Shown here: positions 7,926 through 15,896 of the stretch, piece by piece
Layout: each line of letters opens with the position of its first letter
Position numbering within the stretch: position 1 is the first letter of the stretch
Assembly (NCBI RefSeq): GCF_027921765.1
Contig: NZ_BSEJ01000005.1
Coordinates: 171,810 to 235,809, forward strand
Direction: 5' to 3'
Source of the DNA: Microbacterium barkeri
GTDB lineage: Bacteria > Actinomycetota > Actinomycetes > Actinomycetales > Microbacteriaceae
DNA length: 64,000 nucleotides
Translations under genes and position numbers: made by a program
The notes under the pieces: model-generated
Told to the model about the DNA's origin: nothing
The model's input: only the letters and a program-made list of their open reading frames with translations
The model's database searches: none

Positions 7926-8939
7926 CTACTGGTTGCTGAACGCGGCGTCGAACGACGCCTCGGGGAGCTTCCACAGCAGCGAGCGGATGTAGCCGACCGC
8001 CTCGGCTGCCCCGTGCAGCCGGTCCATCCCGGCGTCCTCCCACTCGATCGAGATCGGGCCGTCGTAGCCGATCGCGGCGAGCGCGCGGAACGCGTCCTCC
8101 CACGGGATGTCGCCGTGCCCGGTCGAGACGAAATCCCACCCTCGCCGCGGGTCGCCCCACGCGAGGTGCGACCCGAGGATGCCCTGCCGACCGGATGCCC
8201 TGCGGATCCGCGTGTCCTTGCAGTCGACGTGGTAGATCCGGTCGGCGAAGTCCGTGATGAACGCGACCGTGTCGACGCCCTGCCACGCCATGTGCGACGG
8301 GTCCCAGTTGAACCCGAAGGCCTCGCGCCGGTCGATGGCTTCGAGGGTCCGGACGCTCGTCCAGTAGTCGTACGCGATCTCGGAGGGGTGCACCTCGTGC
8401 GCGAACCGGACGCCCTCGGCGTCGAACACGTCGAGGATCGGGTTCCACCGGTTCGCGAAGTCCTCGTAGCCCGCGTCGATGACGTCGGCGGGAACGGGCG
8501 GGAACATCGCGACGTAGGGCCAGATCTTCGATCCCGTGAAGCCGACGACCGTGTCGGCGCCGAGCTTGCGCGCGACGCGGGCGGCACGCTTCATGTCCTC
8601 GGCCGCGCGCCGGCGCACGCCCTCGCCATCGCCATCCCCCCACACGTAGTCGCGCAGGATCGCCTGATGGCGGAAGTCGATCGGGTCGTCGCACACGGCC
8701 TGCCCGGCGAGGTGGTTCGAGATCGCCCACACCTTGAGCCCGTAGCGGTCCAGGATGTCGAGACGCGACTGCACGTACGCGTCGTCCTCGTCGGCCCGCT
8801 GCAGATCGAGGTGGTCGCCCGACGCGGCGATCTCGAGCCCGTCGTAGCCCCACTCGGCCGCGCGGCGCGCGAGCTCCTCGAACGGCATGTCGGCCCACTG
8901 GCCGGTGAACAGCGTGACGGGATGGCGCGCCTCGGCCAT
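7926..8939 (-). CDS. Sugar phosphate isomerase/epimerase-type TIM-barrel protein
   Basis: A 337-residue AP-endonuclease-2-like TIM barrel. Likely divalent-metal ligands are Glu182 (FAHEVHPSE), Asp213 and His216 (NWDPSHM), His237 (YHVDCKD) and Glu299 (ISIEWED). The start was set at 8939 because GGAGGAGG sits five bases before that ATG. An ATG at 8960 overlapping the previous stop would add MTTGGGS and lacks such a site. It is last in an operon with two Gfo/Idh/MocA oxidoreductases and another isomerase. I infer a role in isomerising, epimerising or hydrating a keto-sugar; phosphate on the substrate is not implied. Confidence 0.88.
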   Translation of the reverse strand: MAEARHPVTLFTGQWADMPFEELARRAAEWGYDGLEIAASGDHLDLQRADEDDAYVQSRLDILDRYGLKVWAISNHLAGQAVCDDPIDFRHQAILRDYVWGDGDGEGVRRRAAEDMKRAARVARKLGADTVVGFTGSKIWPYVAMFPPVPADVIDAGYEDFANRWNPILDVFDAEGVRFAHEVHPSEIAYDYWTSVRTLEAIDRREAFGFNWDPSHMAWQGVDTVAFITDFADRIYHVDCKDTRIRRASGRQGILGSHLAWGDPRRGWDFVSTGHGDIPWEDAFRALAAIGYDGPISIEWEDAGMDRLHGAAEAVGYIRSLLWKLPEASFDAAFSNQ

Positions 8940-8956
8940 GGATCCTCCTCCGGTCG

Positions 8957-10039
8957 TCATGCGTCCACCGGCGTCTCGACCCACGCGCCCGTGCGCGCGG
9001 ACTCGACGACGGCCTCGGTCAGCTGCGCGGCGCGCAGGCCGTCGCGGAACGACGGCAGCCCCTCGGGCTCCGCCCCCGCGGTCGCGGCGTATGCGTCCGA
9101 CACGAAGGCGTTGAACGCGTCCTGATACCCCATCGGGTGACCCGAGGGGACGCGGCACAGGCGCGCGGCGTCGGGGGCGAGCAGGCCCTCCTCGCGCGGG
9201 AGCAGGAGCGAGCCGTCGCGCCGGCCGATCCACAGGTCCTCGGGGCGCTCCTGCTCGAAGCGGTAGGCCGCATCGCCCGTGTGCACCTCGAGCACGAGAC
9301 CGTTCTTGCGGCCGGCCGCCATCTGGCTGACGAGCGCCGTGCCGGGTGCCCCTCCCGAGAGCTGGAACAGGACGGCGGCGATGTCCTCGTTCGCGACCGG
9401 ATGCCCGGCGCGCTCCTCGAAGACGGTGCGGGTGAGCGCGCTGAGCTTCACGACCCGCTCGCCCGTCACGAACTCGAGGAGGTCGAACAGGTGCGAGCCG
9501 ATGTCGGCGAACGCGCGGGATGCGCCGCCCTCCGCGCCGGCTCGCCAGTTGCCGTCCTCGGCGCCCAGCAGCCAGTCCTGGAGGTACGCCGCGTCGATCG
9601 AGAGCACGGCCTCGCCGCTCTCGGCGATGCGGGCGCGCGCCTCGCGGACCATCGGGTGGTAGCGGTAGACGAACGGGACGGCGCCGACGAGACCCGAGCC
9701 GGCCTGCGCCTCCACGAGGCGGCGCGCATCGGCCGCGGTCGTGGCGATGGGCTTCTCGCACACGACGTGCTTGCCCGCCGCGAGCGCCGCGAGCGTCTGC
9801 TCGGCGTGCTGCGCGTTCGGCGTGCACACGTGCACGACGTCGACGTCGTGGTCGTCGAGGAGCGCGTCGTAGCCCGAGAAGGCGTTCTCGATGTCGAGGT
9901 CGGCCGCGGCAGAGGAGGCCCGCTCGGCCGACGAGGAGCTGATGCCGCGCAGTCGGGCGCCGGCGGCCCGCGCGGCCCGGCTGTGCACGCGGGCCATGAA
10001 CCCGCCGCCGACGAAGCCGGCTCCGATCTCAGAGCTCAT
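8957..10039 (-). CDS. Gfo/Idh/MocA family NAD(P)-dependent sugar dehydrogenase
   Basis: A 360-residue dehydrogenase. An N-terminal Rossmann fold (GFVGGGFMARVHS, residues 8-20) is followed by the CEKPIA motif with the conserved Lys96, then a beta-sheet substrate domain with Asp179 and His183 (ADIGSHLFD) as probable catalytic residues. Members oxidise or reduce sugar hydroxyls, often at C3 or at the inositol ring. It overlaps the neighbouring dehydrogenase gene by 11 bp and so is translationally coupled to it. I infer formation or reduction of a 3-keto sugar intermediate in the same pathway as the DUF6379 fusion protein. Confidence 0.9.
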   Translation of the reverse strand: MSSEIGAGFVGGGFMARVHSRAARAAGARLRGISSSSAERASSAAADLDIENAFSGYDALLDDHDVDVVHVCTPNAQHAEQTLAALAAGKHVVCEKPIATTAADARRLVEAQAGSGLVGAVPFVYRYHPMVREARARIAESGEAVLSIDAAYLQDWLLGAEDGNWRAGAEGGASRAFADIGSHLFDLLEFVTGERVVKLSALTRTVFEERAGHPVANEDIAAVLFQLSGGAPGTALVSQMAAGRKNGLVLEVHTGDAAYRFEQERPEDLWIGRRDGSLLLPREEGLLAPDAARLCRVPSGHPMGYQDAFNAFVSDAYAATAGAEPEGLPSFRDGLRAAQLTEAVVESARTGAWVETPVDA

Positions 10040-11141
10040 AGGGCGTCCAGTCCGCGGGGATCGGCGCGGGGCGCTCGATCCGGCTCTCGACCGCGACCGT
10101 CTCGCCGGTCTCGATGGACCGCTCGATCGCGATCATCGTCTCGAGCACGTGCAGGCCGATCTCGCCCGACGCGCGGTGCGGGCGGTCCTCCCGGATGGCG
10201 CGCACCATGTCGATCACGCCCAGACCGCGGCCGCCCACGACGCCGTCGCTCTCGAGCTCCTCCCACTGCTGCTCGCGCGGGTCGCCGCCCGCGCGGATGA
10301 TCCGCAGCGGCCCCTCGAACATGTTCGGGTCCGGGATCGAGAGGGTGCCCTCGGTGCCGGTGATCTCGACCACGCCCATGCGCATGAGGGGCGACTCCCA
10401 GCTGAAGATGCTCGAGCTCGTTCCGCCGCCTTCGAACTCGAGGTTCGCGTTGACGTGCGTCGGGACGAGCACCGGGAACTCCGCCCCCGCGCGGTCGCCC
10501 GCGACGACCGTGCGGGTGGGCGTGCTCGTGAGACCGAAGGCCGAGGCCTTCGCGACCGAGCCGAACACGTTGACGAGCGTCGTCAGGTAGTACGGGCCCA
10601 TGTCGAAGACCGGTCCGGCGCCGGGCAGGAAGAAGAAGTCGGGGTTCGGGTGCCACTTGTCGGGGCCGAGGCTCATCATCGCCGTCGACGCGCCGATCGG
10701 CTGGCCGATCTCGCCGCGCGCGATCGCCCGCAGCGCGCTCTGCACGCCGCGGCCGAGCACCGTGTCGGGGGCGATGCCCACGCGCAGGCCCTTCTCGGCG
10801 GCGCGCTTCACGAGGCCCTGACCCGAGGCGAAGTCGACCGCGATGGGCTTCTCGCTCCACACGTGCTTGCCGGCGTCGATCGCCGCGAGCGACACCTCGG
10901 CGTGCACCGCCGGGATCGTCAGGTTGACGACGAGCTCGACATCGGGGTGCGCGAGGATCTCGTCGGGCGAGCCCGACACCGGCACGCCGTGCTTCTCGGC
11001 CTGCGCCTTCGCGCGCACCGTGTCGATGTCGCCGATCGCGACGACCTCGACGTCGGGGAACTGCGCGAGGTGCTCGAGGTAGGTGTCGCTGATCATCCCC
11101 GCGCCGATGAATCCGACGCCGACGGGGTGGTGTTCGCTCAC
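10029..11141 (-). CDS. Gfo/Idh/MocA family oxidoreductase with a D-x3-Y active-site variant
   Basis: A 370-residue member of the same superfamily: GFIGAGMISDTYL for NAD(P) binding, and SEKPI with Lys98. Where many members have Asp-x3-His, this one has FDMGPYYLTTL, with Asp180 and Tyr184 at those positions. The GTG start at 11141 follows a GAGAGAAAGAGAG purine stretch. It precedes the other dehydrogenase and follows an isomerase gene by 38 bp. The two dehydrogenases are only distantly alike, so they probably catalyse different steps, for example oxidation of a glycoside and later reduction of a keto-sugar. Confidence 0.88.
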   Translation of the reverse strand: MSEHHPVGVGFIGAGMISDTYLEHLAQFPDVEVVAIGDIDTVRAKAQAEKHGVPVSGSPDEILAHPDVELVVNLTIPAVHAEVSLAAIDAGKHVWSEKPIAVDFASGQGLVKRAAEKGLRVGIAPDTVLGRGVQSALRAIARGEIGQPIGASTAMMSLGPDKWHPNPDFFFLPGAGPVFDMGPYYLTTLVNVFGSVAKASAFGLTSTPTRTVVAGDRAGAEFPVLVPTHVNANLEFEGGGTSSSIFSWESPLMRMGVVEITGTEGTLSIPDPNMFEGPLRIIRAGGDPREQQWEELESDGVVGGRGLGVIDMVRAIREDRPHRASGEIGLHVLETMIAIERSIETGETVAVESRIERPAPIPADWTPYEL

Positions 11142-11179
11142 GGGACGCTCTCTTTCTCTCTGGTTCGGGATGGCGGCTG

Positions 11180-11944
11180 TCACGCGCCGAGCAGCGCGCG
11201 CGTTCCCGCGAGGCCCTGGGCGATGCCGTCGAAGATGTCGCCGCGGTACTCGTCGAACTCGACGACGAGCAGCTCGGCCGCGGGCGCGGCGGCGAGCACG
11301 GGCTGCCACGCGATCGCGCCCTGTCCCGCGGGCAGCTGGTCCTCGCGGTCCTTGCTCAGCGCGCCGTCGACGAGGGGTGCGTCCTTGATGTGGAGCTGCC
11401 GGACCCGGTCGCCGAGCGACGTGAGCAGAGCCGGCACATCCGCGCCGCCGACGGCGGCCCAGTACGCATCGACCTCGAGACCGACGTCGGCCGGGAGTGC
11501 GCCGGCGAGGACCTCGAGGGCCGTCTCGCCGTCGAAGACGTTCTCCACCTCCCAGAAGTGGTTGTGGTAGCCGAACGCGAGGCCGTACGCCTTCGCCTTC
11601 TCGGCGTGCGCGGCGAGCTCGTCGGCGATGCGGAGTACCTCGTCGCGGCTCGTCCAGCGCTCGGGCGCGATGAACGGGTCGATGAGCGTCTTCACGCCGA
11701 GGGCCTGCGCGGCTTCGAAGAACTGCTCGGGCTCGCCGCTCGAGAGCACCGCGTGAGCGGTGGGAGCGGTGAGGCCGTGCGCCGCGAGGCCCGCCTCGAG
11801 CTGCGCGCGCCACTCGACGATGTTGAAGAGCTCGATCTGCTCGAAGCCGATCTCGGCCGCGCGGGCGAGCGCGGCGCCCGCATCCTCGGCCACCGCCTCT
11901 CGGATCGTGTACAGCTGGAGCGCGATGGCGGGGGCAGAGGTCAT
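11180..11944 (-). CDS. Sugar phosphate isomerase/epimerase-type TIM-barrel protein (short form)
   Basis: A 254-residue TIM barrel starting SAPAIALQLYTIREAV, the usual opening of this family. Probable metal and substrate residues are His127/His129 and Glu132 (GYHNHFWE), Asp159 (LEVDAYW), His185 (QLHIKD) and Glu229 (VVEFDEY). It is first in the four-gene minus-strand operon. Relatives are commonly paired with Gfo/Idh/MocA dehydrogenases in inositol-like or keto-sugar pathways. The substrate cannot be named. Confidence 0.88.
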   Translation of the reverse strand: MTSAPAIALQLYTIREAVAEDAGAALARAAEIGFEQIELFNIVEWRAQLEAGLAAHGLTAPTAHAVLSSGEPEQFFEAAQALGVKTLIDPFIAPERWTSRDEVLRIADELAAHAEKAKAYGLAFGYHNHFWEVENVFDGETALEVLAGALPADVGLEVDAYWAAVGGADVPALLTSLGDRVRQLHIKDAPLVDGALSKDREDQLPAGQGAIAWQPVLAAAPAAELLVVEFDEYRGDIFDGIAQGLAGTRALLGA

Positions 11945-12057
11945 GTGACTCTTCTCTCGACGGTGAGGTCTCGGGGATGGCGCGCTCTCGCAGGCGCGTC
12001 CCCGACGGTATCAGGACTTCCGTCGATCAACAAGCAAAAGTTGCGTGTTCCCAGACA

Positions 12058-12098
12058 GAGGAGGAGGCGCCCGCCTCCCCCGCGGGCGCCTCCTCCTC
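12058..12098 (-). terminator. Hairpin terminator after the RbsB-like gene
   Basis: A perfect 17-bp stem (12058-12074 with 12082-12098) and a CTCCCCC loop, about 20 bases beyond the stop at 12120. It isolates the binding-protein gene from the isomerase operon downstream. Confidence 0.82.
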
Positions 12099-12119
12099 GG
12101 CTCTTCCGGGCTCGACCCG

Positions 12120-13172
12120 TCAGGACTCGAACGCGAGGTCGATGAACTCCTCGACGTTGTCCTTCGTCACGACGGGCGCGTCGAGCACGATCCGATACGG
12201 CACGCTCGGCGTGACGAGATCGCTCATCGTCTTCTCCTGCGCCACGAGGCGCGCGAGCGCGATGCCGTCGGCCGCCTGCGTCGAGGGGTAGATGACCGTC
12301 GCCTTGATGACGCTGTCGTCCGCCTCGATCCGCTCCATCATGTTGACGCTGCCTGCGCCGCCCACGAGGAAGAACTCGTCGCGGCCCGCGGCCTCTATCG
12401 CGGCCATCACGCCGACGCCCTGGTCGTCGTCGTGGTTCCAGATCGCGTCGATCTCGGGGTTCGCCGAGAGCAGCTGCGAGGCCGCCGCCTCGCCGCCGGC
12501 CACGGTGAAGTCGGCGGCTACGCGGGCCGACACCTCGAGACCGCAGTCCTCGAGGGCGTCAGCGAAGCCCTGCGACCGGTCCTGCGTGAGCGGGAGGGAG
12601 TCGATGCCCGCGATCTCGGCGACGACCGCGTCGCTCTGCCCCTCGAGCTCCTCGCAGATGTAGGTGCCGGCGCTCACGCCCATGCCGTAGTTGTCGCCGA
12701 GGATGGTGACGCGCGAGGCGAACGTGCTCGAGAACTCCCGGTCGACGTTGATGACCGGGATGCCCGCCTCCATGGCCTGGATCGCGACCTCGGTGAGCGC
12801 GGCGCCATCCGTGGGGAGCAGGACGATGGCGTCGACTCCCTCGTTGATGAACTGCTCGACCGCCGCGATCTGCTGACTCGCGTCGTTGGTGCCCTCCGCC
12901 TGCCGCAGCTCGACGTCGCCGAAGCTCTCAGCCGCGGCGAGCGCGCCGGAGTTGATGGCGCCCAGCCAGCCGTGATCGGCCTCCGGCCCCGACCATCCGA
13001 TGACGACCGTGTCGCCCTCCTCGGCGTTCTCGTCACTCGTCGTGCCCTGGTCGACGACGTCGCCCTCGCCCTCGTCGCCGTCGCTGGTGCACCCGGCGAG
13101 CAGGCCGATCGTCGCGAGTGCCGCCATCCCCGCGACCGCAGCGCGTCCTGCGCGCGTGCGCACTGTGCCCAT
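12120..13172 (-). CDS. Ribose-type (CUT2) sugar-binding lipoprotein
   Basis: A 350-residue periplasmic-binding-protein-like lipoprotein with lipobox GLLAGC (Cys28), then an acidic linker. Typical RbsB-family features are WSGPEADHGWLGAINSGA near the N-terminus, the VDAIVLLPTD strand and VINVDREF in the ligand cleft. It is transcribed divergently from the matching ATPase and permease genes, across a 110-bp promoter region. In most CUT2 operons all three are collinear, so the split layout allows separate levels of binding protein. The ligand is probably a pentose, a hexose or a product of the adjacent pathway. Confidence 0.9.
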   Translation of the reverse strand: MGTVRTRAGRAAVAGMAALATIGLLAGCTSDGDEGEGDVVDQGTTSDENAEEGDTVVIGWSGPEADHGWLGAINSGALAAAESFGDVELRQAEGTNDASQQIAAVEQFINEGVDAIVLLPTDGAALTEVAIQAMEAGIPVINVDREFSSTFASRVTILGDNYGMGVSAGTYICEELEGQSDAVVAEIAGIDSLPLTQDRSQGFADALEDCGLEVSARVAADFTVAGGEAAASQLLSANPEIDAIWNHDDDQGVGVMAAIEAAGRDEFFLVGGAGSVNMMERIEADDSVIKATVIYPSTQAADGIALARLVAQEKTMSDLVTPSVPYRIVLDAPVVTKDNVEEFIDLAFES

Positions 13173-13246
13173 GTCTCCTCCTTGAAACGTGATGCAGATG
13201 CGGTCAAGCTAACAGCCTTGCGGACGCCTGTACAGGTTCTGACTCA

Positions 13247-13276
13247 TCGACAGCAGAAGCCCCGCGGTGTTAGGTT
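13247..13276 (+). promoter_or_regulatory. Probable promoter giving a leaderless transcript for the CUT2 ATPase gene
   Basis: A -35-like TCGACA (13247-13252) and -10-like TAGGTT (13271-13276) are 18 bp apart. The GTG start at 13283 comes six bases after the -10 box and no ribosome-binding site is visible. That spacing fits a transcript that begins at the start codon, a frequent arrangement in Actinobacteria. Confidence 0.5.
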
Positions 13277-13282
13277 TCAGCC

Positions 13283-14803
13283 GTGATCAAAGACGACCAC
13301 ACCGCGTCATTACTCTCGGTCCGCGGAATCGAGAAGAGCTTCGCGGGAGTGCAGGCCCTGCGCGGGGTCGACCTGGATGTGCTCCCGGGCGAGGTGCACT
13401 GCCTCCTGGGCCAGAACGGCGCGGGGAAGTCCACGCTCATCAAGACCCTGGCCGGCGTGCACGAGCCCGACGCCGGCGAGATCCGCTGGAACGGCGAGCC
13501 GATCGCGATCACGAGCCCCCAGGCGGCGATCGATCACGGCATCGCGACGATGTACCAGGAGCTCGACGTCGTCGACGATCTCACCGTCGCCGAGAACATC
13601 TTCCTCGGGCACGAGCTCGCGCGCGGCGGCGTCACCCGGCGGCGCGATGCCGCCCGCGAGACGCGCCGACTGCTCGAGCGCCTCGGTCACGGCGGCATCT
13701 CGCCGCACGCGGAGGTCGGCTCGCTGAGCGCAGCGGGCAAGCAGATCGTGAGCATGGCGCGCGCCCTGTCGCACGACATCCGCCTCATCGTCATGGACGA
13801 GCCGTCGGCCGTGCTCGACGCCGAGGAGGTCCGCAACCTCTTCCACGTCGTGCGCGAGCTCACCGCCCAGGGCATCGCCGTCATCTACATCACGCACCGG
13901 CTCGAGGAGATCCGCGCGATCGGGGATCGCATCACGGTCCTCAAGGACGGCCGCAGCACGGCCAGCAACCTCTCCGTCGCCGACACCCCCACGGCCGACC
14001 TCATCCGCCATATGACGGGCCGGACGGTCGAGAACGTCTTCCCGCCCGCGACGCCCATCGCGCCGGACGCGCCCGTGCTGCTCGAGGTCGAGGGCCTCGG
14101 GCTGGCCGGCGTCTTCGAGGACGTGTCGTTCTCCGTGCGCGCGGGGGAGATCGTGGGCCTCGCAGGGCTGGTCGGCTCGGGTCGCTCGGAGATCCTCGAG
14201 ACGATCTACGGGGCGCGGCGAGCGACCGCGGGCACGGTGAAGCGGGATGGCCGCCCGCTGCCGCGCGGATCGGTCACGGCCGCGGTGAAGGCCGGCATGG
14301 GCCTCAGCCCCGAGGAGCGCAAGTCGCAGGGGCTCGTGCTCGACGAGCCGATCTTCCGCAACATCACGCTGTCGACGTTCCCGCGCATCGCGCGACGGGG
14401 CGTGCTCGACGAGCGGGCCGAGCGCCGCGTCGCGAGGGAGCAGATGGACGCGCTCGAGCTGCGGCCCGCCGACCCCGACCGTCCGGTGGCCACGCTCTCC
14501 GGCGGCAACCAGCAGAAGATCCTCCTCGCCCGATGGCTCGTGGAGGGCAGCCGGGTGCTGCTGCTCGACGAGCCGACCCGCGGTGTCGACGTCGGCGCCC
14601 GTGCCGAGATCTACGGGCTCATCCGGCGGCTGGCCGCGTCGGGGACCGCGATCGTCATCGTCTCGAGCGAGATCCCCGAGGTGCTCGGCCTCGCCGACAC
14701 CGTGCTCGTCATCGGCGACGGGCGCGTGCTCGATCGTCTTCCCGCATCCGACATCGACGAGCACGGGGTGCTCGATCTCGTCATGAAAGGAGCCGCCGCA
14801 TGA
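13283..14803 (+). CDS. Sugar ABC transporter ATPase, RbsA type, two ATPase domains
   Basis: A 506-residue fused double ATPase. Domain 1 has Walker A GQNGAGKST near residue 43 and Walker B LIVMDEPS. Its signature reads LSAAGKQIVSMARAL rather than LSxGQQQ, so site 1 is degenerate. Domain 2 has the family-typical altered P-loop region GLVGSGRSE, a full signature LSGGNQQK and LLLDEPTRGVDVGA. It energises import through the downstream permease, to which it is joined by an ATGA overlap. The start is a GTG without a ribosome-binding site (see the promoter entry). Confidence 0.93.
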   Translation: MIKDDHTASLLSVRGIEKSFAGVQALRGVDLDVLPGEVHCLLGQNGAGKSTLIKTLAGVHEPDAGEIRWNGEPIAITSPQAAIDHGIATMYQELDVVDDLTVAENIFLGHELARGGVTRRRDAARETRRLLERLGHGGISPHAEVGSLSAAGKQIVSMARALSHDIRLIVMDEPSAVLDAEEVRNLFHVVRELTAQGIAVIYITHRLEEIRAIGDRITVLKDGRSTASNLSVADTPTADLIRHMTGRTVENVFPPATPIAPDAPVLLEVEGLGLAGVFEDVSFSVRAGEIVGLAGLVGSGRSEILETIYGARRATAGTVKRDGRPLPRGSVTAAVKAGMGLSPEERKSQGLVLDEPIFRNITLSTFPRIARRGVLDERAERRVAREQMDALELRPADPDRPVATLSGGNQQKILLARWLVEGSRVLLLDEPTRGVDVGARAEIYGLIRRLAASGTAIVIVSSEIPEVLGLADTVLVIGDGRVLDRLPASDIDEHGVLDLVMKGAAA

Positions 14804-15810
14804 GCGTGCAGAGCCCCGCCGCCGAGCCGCAGGCCTCGCCCCTGCGGCGGATCTTCTCGGGATCGGTCGGACGCAACCTCGGCCTCGTGCTCGCGCTCCT
14901 CGCGCTCGTCGTCGTGGGGGCGATCACGGCGCCCGGGACGTTCCCGACCTTCGACAACGCGCTCGTCATCCTGCGCCAGGCGTCGATCATCGGCGTGGTC
15001 AGCATCGCGATGACCTTCGTCATCATCGCGGGCGGGATCGACCTCTCCGTGGGCGCGGTGGTGGCCCTGGCCTCGGTCGTGGCGACGCTCGCGGCCGTGC
15101 AGGACCTCGCCGACTCGGTGCACTGGACGCTCATGATGCTCATCGCGCTCGTCGTCGGCGCCGCAGCCGGCCTCATCAACGGGGTCGTGATCGCGTACGG
15201 CAAGGTCGTGGCGTTCATGGCGACGCTCGCGATGCTCGTCGGAGCGCGCGGCCTGGCCGAGCTCCTCGCGAACAACCGCACGCTCATCGTGTCGGATCGC
15301 GACTTCATCCGCGCGCTCAACATCGACATCCTCGGCATCGACATGCTCATCTGGATCTTCGCCGTCGTCGCCGCGGGCGGCTGGTTCCTCCTGAACCGCA
15401 CGACCTTCGGCCGCCGCACGGTCGCGATCGGCGGCAATCGCGAGGCCGCGCGCCTCGCGGGCATCGCGGTGAAGCGGCACACGATGTGGCTCTACGCGCT
15501 CAGCGGGCTGGCCGCCGGCGTCGCCGCGATCATGCTGCTCGGCCGCACGACAGCGGGCACCTCGACGCACGGCTCGCTGTGGGAGCTCGATGCGATCGCC
15601 GCGGTCGTCGTCGGCGGCACGCTCCTCACGGGCGGCCGCGGCACGATCACCGGCACGGTCTTCGGCGTCCTCATCTTCGCGACGCTCAGCAACGTCTTCG
15701 TGCAGAACAACCTGTCCTCGTCGACGCAGGCGGTCGCCAAGGGCGTGATCATCGTCATCGCGGTGCTGCTCCAGCAGCGCTTCGCCGGGCGGTCGTCGCG
15801 CAGCAGCTGA
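14800..15810 (+). CDS. Sugar ABC transporter permease, RbsC type
   Basis: A 336-residue membrane protein with about eight to ten hydrophobic segments. Family motifs include IIAGGIDLSVGAVVALASV and TTFGRRTVAIGGNREAARLAG. It starts at an ATG overlapping the ATPase stop. It forms the channel of the CUT2 transporter with the ATPase and the divergently encoded lipoprotein. A perfect palindrome lies 40 bp after its stop. Confidence 0.93.
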   Translation: MSVQSPAAEPQASPLRRIFSGSVGRNLGLVLALLALVVVGAITAPGTFPTFDNALVILRQASIIGVVSIAMTFVIIAGGIDLSVGAVVALASVVATLAAVQDLADSVHWTLMMLIALVVGAAAGLINGVVIAYGKVVAFMATLAMLVGARGLAELLANNRTLIVSDRDFIRALNIDILGIDMLIWIFAVVAAGGWFLLNRTTFGRRTVAIGGNREAARLAGIAVKRHTMWLYALSGLAAGVAAIMLLGRTTAGTSTHGSLWELDAIAAVVVGGTLLTGGRGTITGTVFGVLIFATLSNVFVQNNLSSSTQAVAKGVIIVIAVLLQQRFAGRSSRSS

Positions 15811-15835
15811 CGCGGCTTCCGCCGACACCGGCACG

Positions 15836-15876
15836 TAGGATGACGGATCACGGCAGAAGTCGGCCGACTTCTGCCG
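15836..15876 (+). promoter_or_regulatory. Promoter -10 and 26-bp perfect palindrome before the ROK gene
   Basis: A -10-like TAGGAT (15836-15841) is followed by a perfect 26-bp palindrome, CGGCAGAAGTCGG (15851-15863) abutting its reverse complement (15864-15876). The palindrome would lie a few bases after the transcription start and 20 bp before the ROK start codon, a good position for an autoregulatory operator. It might also act as the terminator of the transporter operon. The absence of any spacer at the centre favours an operator. Confidence 0.5.
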
Positions 15877-15896
15877 GCGCGAGAAGGTGAGTGCGC

